The notes under the pieces: generated by a model | Told to the model about the DNA's origin: nothing | Databases searched by the model: none | The model's input: the letters and a program-made list of their open reading frames with translations, nothing else | Part shown: positions 1 to 10,830 of the stretch, piece after piece | Numbering within the stretch: the stretch's first letter is position 1 | How the letters are laid out: each line of letters begins with the position of its first letter | Made by a program: the position numbers and the translations under genes | Assembly (NCBI GenBank): GCA_029261275.1 | Contig: JAJDBR010000245.1 | Span: 1 to 41,282 of the forward strand | Reading direction: 5' to 3' | DNA from: Nitrospirales bacterium | GTDB lineage: Bacteria; Nitrospirota; Nitrospiria; Nitrospirales; UBA8639 | Length of the DNA: 41,282 bases

Positions 1-919
1 AATTGTGTCAGCTGTTGGGCGTCGGATTGATGAATCCGCTCCAATGTGTGATGCGCGTCTATTGGATGGGTCTCGTGTGAATGCCATCATTCCGCCTTTA
101 GCATTGGATGGGTCTTCCATTTCCATACGGAAATTTTCTAAGGATAAACTGCAAATACAAGATTTGGTTGATAAGAAATCTTTAACCCCAGAAATTGCTG
201 AGTTACTTCGAGGGATTGTAGAGGCTCGGCTCAATATTATCATTTCCGGTGGTACGGGTTGCGGGAAAACGACCATCCTGAATATTTTATCCGGATTCAT
301 CCCCGATGATGAACGCATTGTCACGATTGAGGATTCAGCGGAGTTACAGTTACGACAGGATCATGTCGTTCGTTTGGAGACACGACCTCCCAACGTTGAA
401 GGGAGGGGGGAAGTGACCCAACGAGAGCTGGTCAAAAACTGTTTGCGGATGCGTCCTGATCGGATCGTCATGGGTGAAGTTCGGAGTGGGGAATGTTTAG
501 ACATGCTGCAAGCCATGAATACCGGTCATGATGGATCATTAACGACTATTCATGCGAATACGCCTCGAGATTGCTTGACTCGCGTGGAAACCCTTGTGGC
601 GATGGCCGGTCTAAATCTCGCCACGAAAGCCTTACGTCATTACATTAGCTCGGCGATTGATGTGATATTACAGCAAACCCGCTTGTCAGATGGATCACGA
701 AAGACGACGAGTCTATCAGAAATTGTGGGTATGGAAGGCGAAACCATTACGATACAAGAAATTTTCAACTTTCAACAAACGGGGCTTGATTCGGAACGAA
801 AAGTTCATGGGATATTTCGAGCAACTGGAGTTCGCCCGAAATTTGTCGAACGTTTTAAGGCCTTAGGGATTGAATGTGACTTAAGTATCTTTGATCCAGA
901 CAAGATTTATGAAGTGTAA
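1..919 (+). CDS. cpaF: CpaF/TadA-type secretion ATPase (type II/IV secretion ATPase), 5' truncated by window edge
   Basis: Walker A '[15 protein letters not shown]', '[13 protein letters not shown]', '[40 protein letters not shown]' are hallmark GspE/CpaF motifs; ORF open at window start; followed by TadB/TadC. Confidence 0.95.
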   Translation, partial: IVSAVGRRIDESAPMCDARLLDGSRVNAIIPPLALDGSSISIRKFSKDKLQIQDLVDKKSLTPEIAELLRGIVEARLNIIISGGTGCGKTTILNILSGFIPDDERIVTIEDSAELQLRQDHVVRLETRPPNVEGRGEVTQRELVKNCLRMRPDRIVMGEVRSGECLDMLQAMNTGHDGSLTTIHANTPRDCLTRVETLVAMAGLNLATKALRHYISSAIDVILQQTRLSDGSRKTTSLSEIVGMEGETITIQEIFNFQQTGLDSERKVHGIFRATGVRPKFVERFKALGIECDLSIFDPDKIYEV

Positions 920-994
920 GAAGATAAAAACCGTAGCATTCGAACTTTCTACTGTTTTACTAGGGCGAACTTTTCGTGTTGTAGGAGCATTAAT

Positions 995-1969
995 ATGACG
1001 ATCGTCATTAGTCTTGGAATTTTTCTATCGTTAATTTTACTGATCGAAGGTGGGTATTACTTTTACCACCAATATGTCAGTCCCCAGCAACGAAATATGA
1101 AGCGGCGTCTGCGCGGATCAGGAAAACGTGTCCAGGAAAAAGAGAAAAGTTCGGAACAAGAAATTTTACGTAAGCGCAAACTCAGTGAAGTTCCCTGGAT
1201 GCAGACCTTGTTATCTTCTGTCAGTAATCTTGGCGGGCTAGAACAATTGTTGCAGCAAGCCAATAGCAAAATGCCCATCGGGGTCTTCTTCTTATTAAGT
1301 GGGTGCTTTGGAATGGTTGGTTGCTTAATTGGCGCTTTCAAAGATTGGGGATTGCCGATATCACTGGCTGCTGGTGTTGTGGGGTGTGTGGTGCCATGGG
1401 GGTTTGTTCGATTCAAACGGAAAAAGCGATTTGCTGAATTTCAACGTCAATTGCCGGATGCGCTTGATTTGATGGCTCGTGCCCTTCGAGCAGGTCATGC
1501 GTTCTCAGTTGGGATGAAAATGGTAGGGGATGAATTTCCTGATCCCATTGGCCCAGAATTTTCGCGAACGGTTGAAGAGATCTCCTTTGGTATTGATGTG
1601 CCGGAGGCTTTGAGAAATTTGACAGGTCGAGTTGATTGTGTTGATTTGAAATTTTTTGTCACGGCTTTGACCGTTCAACGTGAAACCGGTGGAAATTTGG
1701 CCGAAATTATCGAAGCCATCAGCAGGCTCATTCGTCAACGGTACGAATTGTTTGGGCGAATTAAATCGCTCTCTGCAGAAGGACGGTTATCGGGGTATGT
1801 TCTCGTTGCCCTGCCATTTGTGATGTGTGGCGTATTATTTTATTTAAATGAAGAGTATATGTCCTTATTATTAGAAGACCCTATGGGTCACATGATGATA
1901 GCCGGTGCGGGTTTGATGATGGCCATTGGAGCCTACGTGATGAGAAATATGTGTCAAATAAAGGTGTGA
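995..1969 (+). CDS. tadB: Tad pilus inner-membrane platform protein TadB (type II secretion system F domain)
   Basis: T2SSF-type segment 'FQRQLPDALDLMARALRAGHAFSVGMKMVGDEFPDPIGPEF...'; follows cpaF. Confidence 0.9.
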   Translation: MTIVISLGIFLSLILLIEGGYYFYHQYVSPQQRNMKRRLRGSGKRVQEKEKSSEQEILRKRKLSEVPWMQTLLSSVSNLGGLEQLLQQANSKMPIGVFFLLSGCFGMVGCLIGAFKDWGLPISLAAGVVGCVVPWGFVRFKRKKRFAEFQRQLPDALDLMARALRAGHAFSVGMKMVGDEFPDPIGPEFSRTVEEISFGIDVPEALRNLTGRVDCVDLKFFVTALTVQRETGGNLAEIIEAISRLIRQRYELFGRIKSLSAEGRLSGYVLVALPFVMCGVLFYLNEEYMSLLLEDPMGHMMIAGAGLMMAIGAYVMRNMCQIKV

Positions 1970-1975
1970 GCTAAC

Positions 1976-2926
1976 ATGGAACCTCTTCTTGTAATTAGTA
2001 TTTCAGTTTTCTTTCTGATGTTGATGCTTGGTTGGGGCGCCTATGCCTTCTATGAATCCCAACAAAAGAAGTCGGAATGGGGTGCTCGAGTTAAGGGGGA
2101 ATCAAAAAAGGTACCACAGACTGGGAAATCATCTGCCAAAAAATCTAGCGCCTTTCAACAATACTTTGAGTACGTGTTGGACCGCTTGGGACAAGCCAGT
2201 AAGCCAAAAGATCAAGCGCAAGTTTCCCGCATTAAGGAAAAACTCGTGACTGCTGGCTATCGAAGTTCTCGTGCTCCCATCAATTTTCTTGGATCACGGA
2301 TATTGCTTGCGATCGTGTTTGGAGTGAGTTTTCTTGTTTTTGGCACAGAAGCTACTAGGGAGATGACCTCTCCTTATGCCTTTCCAGGACTTTTAGTGCT
2401 CTGTATGGTTGCCGGGTTCTATGGTCCCCAAATGTGGCTCAGTAATGCCATCAGTAAGCGAAAAGAACGGCTGGTGGACGGTTTCCCCGATGCTCTGGAT
2501 CTCATGGTCGTGTGTGTGGAAGCGGGCTTGGGCTTGGATCAAGCTATGAATAAAGTTGGCCAAGAGATCATCATGGGGCATAAGGATCTTGGCGAAGAAT
2601 TTAGTCTGCTTAATCTTGAGCTGCGGGCTGGGCTTTCGCGAGAACAAGGTTTGCGAAATCTGGTGCAACGAACCGATTTGGCGGATATTCGAAGTCTTGT
2701 GGCCTTACTCATTCAAACTGATCGATTTGGGACTAGCATTGGGCAGGCGTTACGGGTGCATTCTGACGGTATGAGATTAAATCGTCGTATGAAGGCCGAA
2801 GAAAAGGCTGCTCAATTGGCGGTTAAACTCATGGTGCCGCTGATTTTATTTATTTTCCCAAGTCTCATGGTTGTTATTGCCGGGCCTGGGGCCATTCGTT
2901 TAATGAATAATTTCGCAGGATTTTAA
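1976..2926 (+). CDS. tadC: Tad pilus inner-membrane platform protein TadC (type II secretion system F domain)
   Basis: 'LVDGFPDALDLMVVCVEAGLGLDQAMNKVGQEI' T2SSF motif; adjacent to tadB. Confidence 0.9.
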   Translation: MEPLLVISISVFFLMLMLGWGAYAFYESQQKKSEWGARVKGESKKVPQTGKSSAKKSSAFQQYFEYVLDRLGQASKPKDQAQVSRIKEKLVTAGYRSSRAPINFLGSRILLAIVFGVSFLVFGTEATREMTSPYAFPGLLVLCMVAGFYGPQMWLSNAISKRKERLVDGFPDALDLMVVCVEAGLGLDQAMNKVGQEIIMGHKDLGEEFSLLNLELRAGLSREQGLRNLVQRTDLADIRSLVALLIQTDRFGTSIGQALRVHSDGMRLNRRMKAEEKAAQLAVKLMVPLILFIFPSLMVVIAGPGAIRLMNNFAGF

Positions 2927-3079
2927 AGGGGAGTATTCTTCTAGAATGTGGATGTGAGTTGGAAAGTAGATGATTTCAATATTTTCAAAGAAGACCATTA
3001 CCCATAATTTTTAGATAATGTTTTGCCATACGGGAAAACCATTAGAGACGTTGTTAACCATTTTGAGGGAGCAGGAAAC

Positions 3080-4066
3080 ATGAAGAAAATATGGATATTC
3101 AGTCTCATGGGTCTATTATTGGTATCCAATGCCTGTAATTCAACAGAGAAATCTAAGTTTTCTGTTCAAGATGAACATTATCAACAAATTTTGGAGCAGC
3201 AAAAGGCTGGACTCGATGCGAAGACTCAACCTCAGGTTGATCTATCAGCGGAGATGACGCAAGGTGATTATGAAAAATTGGGAGATGCTCATTTGCAGCA
3301 AGAAAATCTTCACATGGCCAAGGAACAATACGAAAAAGTTCTGAACATGGAGCCGGAGAATATTCCTGCACGTTATAAATTAGCTGTGATTTACCTAGAA
3401 AAAGGGCAAACTCAGGAAGCCTACGACCAGTTTCATTACATTTTAGACTATGATTTAAGCTTTGCTCCAGCTTATGAAGGCATGGGGCGAGCTTTGTTGA
3501 AGATGGAAAAAGATATGGAAGCCGAACGAGAATTCCAAGCCGCCCTTCTTTACGATTCAGAGCTGTGGACTTCAACAAATTTTTTAGGAATTGTTGCTGA
3601 TCGTCGGCATGCCCATAAGGATGCTATTCACATGTATAAAGTTGCATTAGAAAAAAAATCGAATGATTCTTCCATTTTAAATAATTTGGGCATGGCCTAC
3701 TATCTCGACCAGCAATACGAAAAGGCCGTTCAAACATTCCAACAGGCCTTGCAGACAGGTGGTAATAAGGCCAAAATTTCCAATAATCTTGGTTTAGCTC
3801 TTACGAAACTCGGACATTTTGATTTGGCTTATGATGCCTATACGCGTGGAATGGATTCTGCGAAAGCGTATAATAATTTAGGCGTCGCCTTCCTTGACAA
3901 TGGTCAGTTTGCTCGAGCATCACGATGTTTTGAGAAAGCGATTGATACCCAAGCTACGTATTATGAAAAAGCCAAAGAGAATTTGTCGTTAAGTAACCGG
4001 ATGCTTCAAAAGCTTCCTATGATTCAGCAGCAAACCTTGCTTCGTCAGGAGCCTGCGTGTTTATAA
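3080..4066 (+). CDS. TPR-repeat lipoprotein, TadD-like
   Basis: ORF 3023-4066; preferred start at 3080 (MKKIWIFSLMGLLLVSNAC lipobox) behind GAGGGAGCAGGA; multiple TPR units; at end of tad genes. Confidence 0.8.
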   Translation: MKKIWIFSLMGLLLVSNACNSTEKSKFSVQDEHYQQILEQQKAGLDAKTQPQVDLSAEMTQGDYEKLGDAHLQQENLHMAKEQYEKVLNMEPENIPARYKLAVIYLEKGQTQEAYDQFHYILDYDLSFAPAYEGMGRALLKMEKDMEAEREFQAALLYDSELWTSTNFLGIVADRRHAHKDAIHMYKVALEKKSNDSSILNNLGMAYYLDQQYEKAVQTFQQALQTGGNKAKISNNLGLALTKLGHFDLAYDAYTRGMDSAKAYNNLGVAFLDNGQFARASRCFEKAIDTQATYYEKAKENLSLSNRMLQKLPMIQQQTLLRQEPACL

Positions 4067-4257
4067 GGGAATAGATATACACGTTGATGAAGAAACCCAG
4101 ATTTAAATAAACTACTTGAGGGACAAGGGGGAATTTTCAACCCGTATTTCGCGACATCGTGGTTTGAATACTTGTTTCCCTTGTCCCTTTCCGTGTCCTA
4201 TCTTTTCTCTCCACGTCTTTTTCTGACATTCTCATTAGAGATTCCTTATCAGAACTG

Positions 4258-4307
4258 AGCACGATTGATTCGTTGAATACTCTTTGGTATTCCATCGTGC
4301 TTTTTTT
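4258..4307 (+). terminator. Rho-independent terminator downstream of tad genes
   Basis: AGCACGAT (4258-4265) pairs with ATCGTGCT (4294-4301), inner GAATAC/GTATTC stem, followed by T-run 'ctttttttc'. Confidence 0.75.
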
Positions 4308-4371
4308 CAAGAGTGTATGAGGTAAAGAGGCTCGAGGGAGGTCATTGGTATGCTGCTGCGTTCTGTCTAGT

Positions 4372-7068
4372 TTAGCGCACGGTCTTACCATTTGATTTGG
4401 CACACAGGGATTCAAGGGACTTGGCGAGATCGACAATTTTATAGGGTTTGACCAAAATGTCTTGGAACCCAAAGGCTTGAAAATCCGACATGATCGGATC
4501 GTCAGAATATCCGCTCGTCACAATGGCTTTAACATTGGGATCTAATTTTCGGAGATGTTGAAGGGCTTCTTTGCCACCCATCCCACCGGGAATCGTGAGG
4601 TCGAGGAGTATGGCGTCAAAGGTTTCCCCACTCGTTAAAGCCTCTGAAAACACATCAATAACGGTTTGTCCATCCGGTGCGACTGTAACTTCGTACCCAA
4701 ATTGTGTCAGGGCGTCTTCGACCATTCGCCGAATGCTTTGTTCATCGTCCATGACCAAAATTCGACCGCGTCCCTTCGGAATGGTTTGATGGTCTACCTC
4801 AGCCGTGGAATATGATGATGGCAGATACACCGTGAAGGTTGTGCCTCTTCCTACTTCAGAATGCACACTGATGTGGCCTTGATGTTGCTGAATAATGCTA
4901 TGTGCCGTGGCGAGCCCCAAGCCGGATGCGCCGGGTTTTGTCGTGAAATAGGGATCAAAAATATTGGGCAACTCTTGGTCCATGATTCCTTCCCCCTGAT
5001 CTTCAAATGAGATTTTCACATAGTTGCCAGTTGGCAACGTGGGTGAAGGTAGAGTGGCCTGAGTCTGAAGCTCGATATTTTCGACTCGAATTGAAAAATG
5101 GCCACCTTGAGACATGGCCTGTCGCGCATTGATGGTGATGTTTTGGATGACTTGTCGTAGTTGACTGGCATCGGCATCCAATGGCCACAGATCGTTGGGA
5201 ATATCGAAGTGACAACTGATTGAGGAGCCTGATAGGGCAAAAATCGTGCTTTTTCGAAGAAGGTCTCCCAAGGCGATTGATGTCTTAATCGGCGCGCCGC
5301 CTTTGGCAAACGTCAAGAGTTGCTGCGTGAGTTCTTTGGCACGAAGACACGCATGTTCGGCTTGCTCAAGGTTTTTTGCCAGCGGGTCTTGGGGAACCAT
5401 TCGTAATTTGGCGACAAAGACATTCCCCAGAATGGTCGTCAACAAATTATTAAAGTCATGGGCAAGGCCTCCCGCCAACACTCCCAAGGAGTTTAATTTG
5501 CTGATCCGTTGCTGTTCATCCTGGTGACGGTGCTGATCAGTAATATCGTGGAACACAATCATGGTGCCTATTAAGTGTGAGCTGTGATCGCGAATGGGTG
5601 TTTCTTGTAGGGAAATTGTTCGTTGAATTCCATTTTTGGTGATGAGTTGTTGTGGGGCGTGGGGTTCAGGGAGCGCTGATGAACCGACAGAAAATTTCCA
5701 CGTCGAGTCCATTTCTCGATCAAGGACTTTGTTCGTGACGCGAAACACGTCTTGAAGAGGACGAGATATGGCGTCTTGATGAGCCCATTCCGTGATTTGT
5801 TCTGCGAGAGGATTGAAAAAGGTAATACGACCTTCTCGATCCGTGGTAATAATTCCCTCGTCGAGGGATTGGAGGGTGGTTACCAAACGGTCTTTTTCTG
5901 CGACCAGCGACTGCTCGAGGCGTTTCCGGTCTGAAATATCTCGTAGAATAAAACCATAATGCGTATCTAATCCCACTTTCCAGCTTGTTAGGGAAATTTC
6001 TAGGGGGAAGGCTTCACGGGATTTTCGCAGACCGGTCAACTCTAATGGTTGCTGAATCGGGTGCCCGACCGAGTCACCATAGCTAATATCCTCCAACCCC
6101 TTTCGATAAATGGCGCGATCCCCTTCTTCTAGGAGCATCAGAATAGATTGGCCTATGATCTCTTCCTGCTCGAATCCAAACATGGCTTCGGCAGCTGGGT
6201 TCCAAGAAACAATGGTGCCATGGAGGTCAGCTGAAATGATGCCTTCGTGGGCGGAGTCGACCAAAGAGGAATATTGCGATTGGAGTTCGGTCAAGCCATG
6301 TCTGACACGAACGTGATTCGTAATGTCCAGGCCATATCCTCGGACAAGACCTTTTTCTTGAATGGGAGAAAACGTCCAATCAAAGTGATGAGTATCAATG
6401 ATGGCAGTCAATCCTCTTTGTGGAATCAGCGATTTCAAGCATTCCATGGCAATCTGCTTGAGAGAGGGAGGCAAAACTTGCGGAATGCCATCTTCTCGAA
6501 AACGATACGTGCCCAATAACACGATCATGGCCGGGTTGGCATAGGCCAAACGACCTTGCGAATCAACTTCTACAATAGGATTCGGGCTTTCTTCAGGCAT
6601 AGAGGCGAGATGTTGGTGTTCCTCATGTTGTTGGAGTTGCTGGCTTAAATCACGGAAGATTAATAAGGCTCCGGGGTTGTGAGGGTCGGTCAGTGGGGTA
6701 CATTGGAATTCTACCCAGCGTGTTTCTCCAGAAGGTCGTCGAATCAATAGTTTTGGGGTCCAAATAGATTTCCCAGTCTTTAGGACTTGTGTAATGGGAC
6801 AATCTTCTTGCTGGGTCATGGGGTCGACATAGATACAATCGGAATGGTCATGGAAACTTTGCCCAAGGCAGAATTGTTCCGTTCGGTGAAGAATTCGGGC
6901 CCCCTCTAAATTCAGCGAGAGTATGTGGCCCTGGACGTTCACCTGGCAGATACCAATATGAATAGAATCCAACAGCGTATGGACAAACGCCTGAGCCGAG
7001 CGCAGTGCTTGGTTGAGACTTGGGAGATCCATCTGATGAAGTTCTTGGAATGGTTGGTGTAGATTCAT
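4372..7068 (-). CDS. Multi-PAS hybrid sensor histidine kinase with C-terminal receiver domain
   Basis: Several PAS segments, HisKA 'LGVLAGGLAHDFNNLLTTILGN', HATPase 'DQGEGIMDQELPNIFDPYFTTKPGASGLGLATAHSIIQQHQG', REC 'ILVMDDEQSIRRMVEDAL...DAILLDLTIPGGMGG...VKPYK'. Confidence 0.95.
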   Translation of the reverse strand: MNLHQPFQELHQMDLPSLNQALRSAQAFVHTLLDSIHIGICQVNVQGHILSLNLEGARILHRTEQFCLGQSFHDHSDCIYVDPMTQQEDCPITQVLKTGKSIWTPKLLIRRPSGETRWVEFQCTPLTDPHNPGALLIFRDLSQQLQQHEEHQHLASMPEESPNPIVEVDSQGRLAYANPAMIVLLGTYRFREDGIPQVLPPSLKQIAMECLKSLIPQRGLTAIIDTHHFDWTFSPIQEKGLVRGYGLDITNHVRVRHGLTELQSQYSSLVDSAHEGIISADLHGTIVSWNPAAEAMFGFEQEEIIGQSILMLLEEGDRAIYRKGLEDISYGDSVGHPIQQPLELTGLRKSREAFPLEISLTSWKVGLDTHYGFILRDISDRKRLEQSLVAEKDRLVTTLQSLDEGIITTDREGRITFFNPLAEQITEWAHQDAISRPLQDVFRVTNKVLDREMDSTWKFSVGSSALPEPHAPQQLITKNGIQRTISLQETPIRDHSSHLIGTMIVFHDITDQHRHQDEQQRISKLNSLGVLAGGLAHDFNNLLTTILGNVFVAKLRMVPQDPLAKNLEQAEHACLRAKELTQQLLTFAKGGAPIKTSIALGDLLRKSTIFALSGSSISCHFDIPNDLWPLDADASQLRQVIQNITINARQAMSQGGHFSIRVENIELQTQATLPSPTLPTGNYVKISFEDQGEGIMDQELPNIFDPYFTTKPGASGLGLATAHSIIQQHQGHISVHSEVGRGTTFTVYLPSSYSTAEVDHQTIPKGRGRILVMDDEQSIRRMVEDALTQFGYEVTVAPDGQTVIDVFSEALTSGETFDAILLDLTIPGGMGGKEALQHLRKLDPNVKAIVTSGYSDDPIMSDFQAFGFQDILVKPYKIVDLAKSLESLCAKSNGKTVR

Positions 7069-7108
7069 TGATTACATTCAAAGAACATAAAAGAGGAATG
7101 CTTGCCTC

Positions 7109-8365
7109 TTACCATAGTGAATTCAGGATTTCGGTCATATCCCCTCCGGCTTCATGGGGATTGATAGATTCTTGGATGGAGCGTGGCGTCCCGTGATTCG
7201 TTTGCGAAGAGAGGTCAATAATTTCTTGTTCATCATAGGGTTCCCCAGACGCCTTTTTTAGCAATTTAATGGTAGGGGTCATGCGGGAATGGCTATGTAC
7301 CCAGACCACCACACCCTGTTCGCCAGTGTTCAGCAGGACTAGGGAGCCAATAGGATACACGCCTAAAAGATGAATGAGGCGTTGGACCAAGGACGTTGCA
7401 TACTGTCCCGTCACGGCTGCCCGATATAATTCCGATAAGGCTCGGGATGGAGGGACAGGTGGTTGGCTGCAACGCCCACTAATCTGAGCATCATAGGTAT
7501 CAGCAATACTCAAAATTTGCGTCAATTCAGAAATTTCCCCTCCACGCAAGCCTTTGGGATATCCGGAGCCGTCCAATCGTTCATGATGTTGCAACACCAT
7601 CCGTTTCGATTCTTGGGGGAAATCAGGGAATTGATTAAGGATGGCCTCTCCCATGTCACAATGGGCCTGAATGAGTTTATGATCTTGAGGAGAGTAGGCC
7701 TGAACTTTTCGCAACAGATTGAGCGGCAAACGTAGTTGGCCAATATCGTGGATCATGGCGGCAAGGCCCAGAAGTTTCAGGTGTGACGGGTCACAACCAT
7801 GGTCATGCCCGATGGCCATGGCCAAGACTCCGGAGTCGACGCCATGAGTGGCAAGATTTGCATCAAATCGCCGCATTTGGATTAAGGACACCATGGCGGC
7901 TTGATGGTCTAACAGTCCATCCAACAGGGTGCTCACCACACCTCGAACCTCTATGAGACGCTGTGCCGAAGGGGATTCCATTTGGCGAAAAAAAACATCC
8001 AAAGTCGAAATGGCTTCTGCTCGGAGGAGTCGAGCCGATTCGATGTCTTCGGGATTTGGTCCGAGGTACAACCGTGGGGGTAAGGTTGATTGGCTAGCTC
8101 TCGCTTGAGAGCTTACAGGCTCCTGTATATTGGAAGCAGCAGTCACATCACAGCCCTTTTCTGTATCGATGAACACGTCTTGAATTCCATAACTCCGTAA
8201 CAAAGTAATTTCGTCATCACGCTTCACCAGCCATTTGTGACGAAGAAAGGGGGTTTGAAACCAGGATTGGTCCATGCCTGCGATATACATCCCTGGTCGC
8301 AAATCTTGAATAGCAATGCGTTTTTTCATTGCAACGGGGATAGCCAGAGGGGATGGAAACCGCAC
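7109..8365 (-). CDS. HD-GYP domain protein with N-terminal DUF3391-like domain (putative c-di-GMP phosphodiesterase); likely start at internal MKKRIAIQDLRPG
   Basis: 'MIHDIGQLRLP' and 'HHERLDGSGYPKG' HD-GYP motifs; N-terminal 'KKRIAIQDLRPGMYIAGMDQSWFQTPFLRHKW'. Confidence 0.9.
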   Translation of the reverse strand: MRFPSPLAIPVAMKKRIAIQDLRPGMYIAGMDQSWFQTPFLRHKWLVKRDDEITLLRSYGIQDVFIDTEKGCDVTAASNIQEPVSSQARASQSTLPPRLYLGPNPEDIESARLLRAEAISTLDVFFRQMESPSAQRLIEVRGVVSTLLDGLLDHQAAMVSLIQMRRFDANLATHGVDSGVLAMAIGHDHGCDPSHLKLLGLAAMIHDIGQLRLPLNLLRKVQAYSPQDHKLIQAHCDMGEAILNQFPDFPQESKRMVLQHHERLDGSGYPKGLRGGEISELTQILSIADTYDAQISGRCSQPPVPPSRALSELYRAAVTGQYATSLVQRLIHLLGVYPIGSLVLLNTGEQGVVVWVHSHSRMTPTIKLLKKASGEPYDEQEIIDLSSQTNHGTPRSIQESINPHEAGGDMTEILNSLW

Positions 8366-8591
8366 CTAAGAGAACTACCCAATCCAATAGAGAAAAAAAT
8401 CGGAATGATCAAACGTGTTCGTCGATTAAGAAAATCCCAAATATCGTAAGGTAATTACGCCAAAAGAGCAATAGAGAGTGGGTGAAACTAGTTTTTTTCA
8501 ACCCCGGGGAAGTGAAAAAGCTCCCACAGATCCCATTCATTTTTTTGTAAATGGAAAGCCCCTCCGCTGATGATCAATATGGCAGATGTGC

Positions 8592-9164
8592 TTAAGAAGG
8601 TGTCTGCTCAAGATGGGAAATACGTGATAAGACTTCAATGGCTTCGTCGTGGCGGTCGCTGAGCATCAGTAAGAGATGATAGTGCTTAAGGCTGGGGAGC
8701 AACTGACGGTTAGAGGTCCCCCATGTTTTTTCCTGAAGGGCAAGGGCTCGTTTGAGGAGTGGCAAGGCCACCTGTGGTTGGTCTTTGTGTTCATAAAGCG
8801 AGGCGAGTTTCGTTAAAGGCTCAGCCATGCGTACATGCTCTGGCCCAAGAGAGTTAGCAATAAGGGGCAAGGCTTTCCAATAAAAGGATTCGGCTTCACT
8901 CGTGTTCCCTTCTAGGCGAGCAATCTCCCCCAGTTGGAAAATGACCTGCCCATATCGTTCGTCAGTCGGATCCTTATCCCTAACAGATGGTAAGATATCT
9001 GTCAGCAGTTTTTTCGCGTCGTGGAGACGACCTGCTTTAATCGTTATTTGGACTAGTTGCCATTGTTGTTCCCAGTCGGAAGTAGCTGGACACCCGGTCA
9101 CAAGAAAGGACAGGGGAACAAGAAGCCATACCCAAGAAAAGAGGGTTTCCTGTACGATAGTCAT
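8592..9164 (-). CDS. TPR-containing putative lipoprotein
   Basis: Signal peptide with lipobox 'LSFLVTGC'; TPR-like repeats 'EAESFYWKALPLIANSLGPEHVRMAEPLTKLASLYEHKDQPQVALPLLKRALALQEKTWG'. Confidence 0.7.
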   Translation of the reverse strand: MTIVQETLFSWVWLLVPLSFLVTGCPATSDWEQQWQLVQITIKAGRLHDAKKLLTDILPSVRDKDPTDERYGQVIFQLGEIARLEGNTSEAESFYWKALPLIANSLGPEHVRMAEPLTKLASLYEHKDQPQVALPLLKRALALQEKTWGTSNRQLLPSLKHYHLLLMLSDRHDEAIEVLSRISHLEQTPS

Positions 9165-9339
9165 GAATGAATAATCCTTCTCGTTTGGGCTGTCTTAAGG
9201 GAAATCGCGTTGTGTGGGTTTGAGTGCATTTGTATATATTAACAGGGGCTGAAGAGAAACATGATGGAGTCGGGAGTGAATATCTGGACATTTCCTGTGG
9301 CTCTTTGTAGTGTAGCGATCAAGGAATGATACGACAACG

Positions 9340-10764
9340 ATGGATATAATTGATCGAGTCATACGTTATTGTGAGCATGATTTGTGGACGGTAAACGTTC
9401 AGGAACTTACTGGCTTTCGTCAGTTTGGCGTGAAATTTTTGCGTCTAGGGCTTGTTGCAGCTACAGAATTTCGAGAAAGTTTTCTGAGTATTCGTGCAAC
9501 GAGCTTGGTGTATACCACTTTATTGTCCATGGTTCCTTTCCTTGCCGTGACGTTTTCAGTCCTCAAAGCCTTTGGCGTACATCAACAAATTGAACCCATT
9601 CTATCTCAAGCGTTTGATCCCTTAGGCGAAAAAGGTGCGGAGATTACCACGAATATTATTCAGTTTGTCGATAATTTGAAGGTTGGAGTGTTAGGAGCGG
9701 TGGGTGTGGCTGGGCTCTTCTATACCACCTATTCTCTCATTGAAAAAATCGAAGAGGCTCTCAATTCCATTTGGCAAGTGGAAGTGGGTCGTCCGTTGGC
9801 GAGGCGAATCACTGATTATTTAAGCGTCGTCCTGGTCGGTCCAGTGTTCGTCTTTACTGCCTTCGGTCTGATGGCCTCGTCCCAAAGTCATTGGTTGGTT
9901 CAACGAGTGATGGAGATTCAGCCTTTTGGCTATCTCATTCTGGTACTCACGAATCTCTTGCCCTTCCTGTTTATGTGTATGTTGTTTACTTTTTTGTATA
10001 AATGGGTACCGAACACGCCTGTTAACATTAGCTCGGCCTTCGTCGGCGGTCTGACTGCTGGGCTGTGCTGGCAATTGGCAGGGATGGCCTTTGCTACCTT
10101 TGTGGCCAGTTCAAGTCGATATAGTGCCATTTATTCCAGCTTTGCCGTCCTCATCCTTTTTCTCATATGGCTCTATGTGGGATGGCTCATTGTCCTGGCC
10201 GGTGCCCAAGTCGCCTATTACCATCAACATCCATCGGCGTATTTGCTGCACTTACGGCGGAAGCATCAAACGCCGTTATTCCGGGAGTATTTGACTCTTG
10301 CCATCCTAGCCCATATCACCCGCCGATTCTTATCGGGGAAAGCGCCACTCAAAGAAGAACAATTAGCCCGCGTGCAACGCGTCCCTCTCACCTTTGTGAA
10401 TTCATTAACGAGTGATCTCATTCAGGCCCATATGCTTCTGCGCACGGAGAAGCCAAAAGGTTTAGCTCTGGCCATGGCACCTGAAATGATTGCTGTTGCT
10501 GATGTCTTGAAGGTGGTCCAACATCAATTGCATAATGGGCCGCAAGGGTTCACCGTCGGGACTGACACAATTAGTCAGGTATTGATGCGACGGGATGCCG
10601 CTGTGCAGGGAGCCTTAGAGGGGATGACGCTCCGACATCTAGTGCAAAATCAGCCAAGCGATCTAGTTTCCGATGAAAACTGGGAGAGGTCAGACGAACT
10701 GGATTCTGAGCCACCCGAGGACATGGAACTCATTAGCCCCATCTCTCATGATCCTGTTGGTTGA
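9340..10764 (+). CDS. YihY/BrkB family inner membrane protein with C-terminal cytoplasmic extension
   Basis: 'SIRATSLVYTTLLSMVPFLAVTFSVLKAFG', 'VAGLFYTTYSLIEKIEEALNSIWQV', 'SSRYSAIYSSFAVLILFLIWLYVGWLIVLAGAQVAYYHQHP'. Confidence 0.9.
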   Translation: MDIIDRVIRYCEHDLWTVNVQELTGFRQFGVKFLRLGLVAATEFRESFLSIRATSLVYTTLLSMVPFLAVTFSVLKAFGVHQQIEPILSQAFDPLGEKGAEITTNIIQFVDNLKVGVLGAVGVAGLFYTTYSLIEKIEEALNSIWQVEVGRPLARRITDYLSVVLVGPVFVFTAFGLMASSQSHWLVQRVMEIQPFGYLILVLTNLLPFLFMCMLFTFLYKWVPNTPVNISSAFVGGLTAGLCWQLAGMAFATFVASSSRYSAIYSSFAVLILFLIWLYVGWLIVLAGAQVAYYHQHPSAYLLHLRRKHQTPLFREYLTLAILAHITRRFLSGKAPLKEEQLARVQRVPLTFVNSLTSDLIQAHMLLRTEKPKGLALAMAPEMIAVADVLKVVQHQLHNGPQGFTVGTDTISQVLMRRDAAVQGALEGMTLRHLVQNQPSDLVSDENWERSDELDSEPPEDMELISPISHDPVG

Positions 10765-10830
10765 CTCTGTAACACAACATCCAATTTTCCTCTGGTTGGG
10801 GAGGAAGCCCCTTCATTCCACCTTTTTTCA

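Noticed and set aside
4137-4472. Minus-strand ORF 111 aa
   Set aside because: Overlaps the 3' end of the kinase gene and the terminator; no recognisable motifs or start signal.
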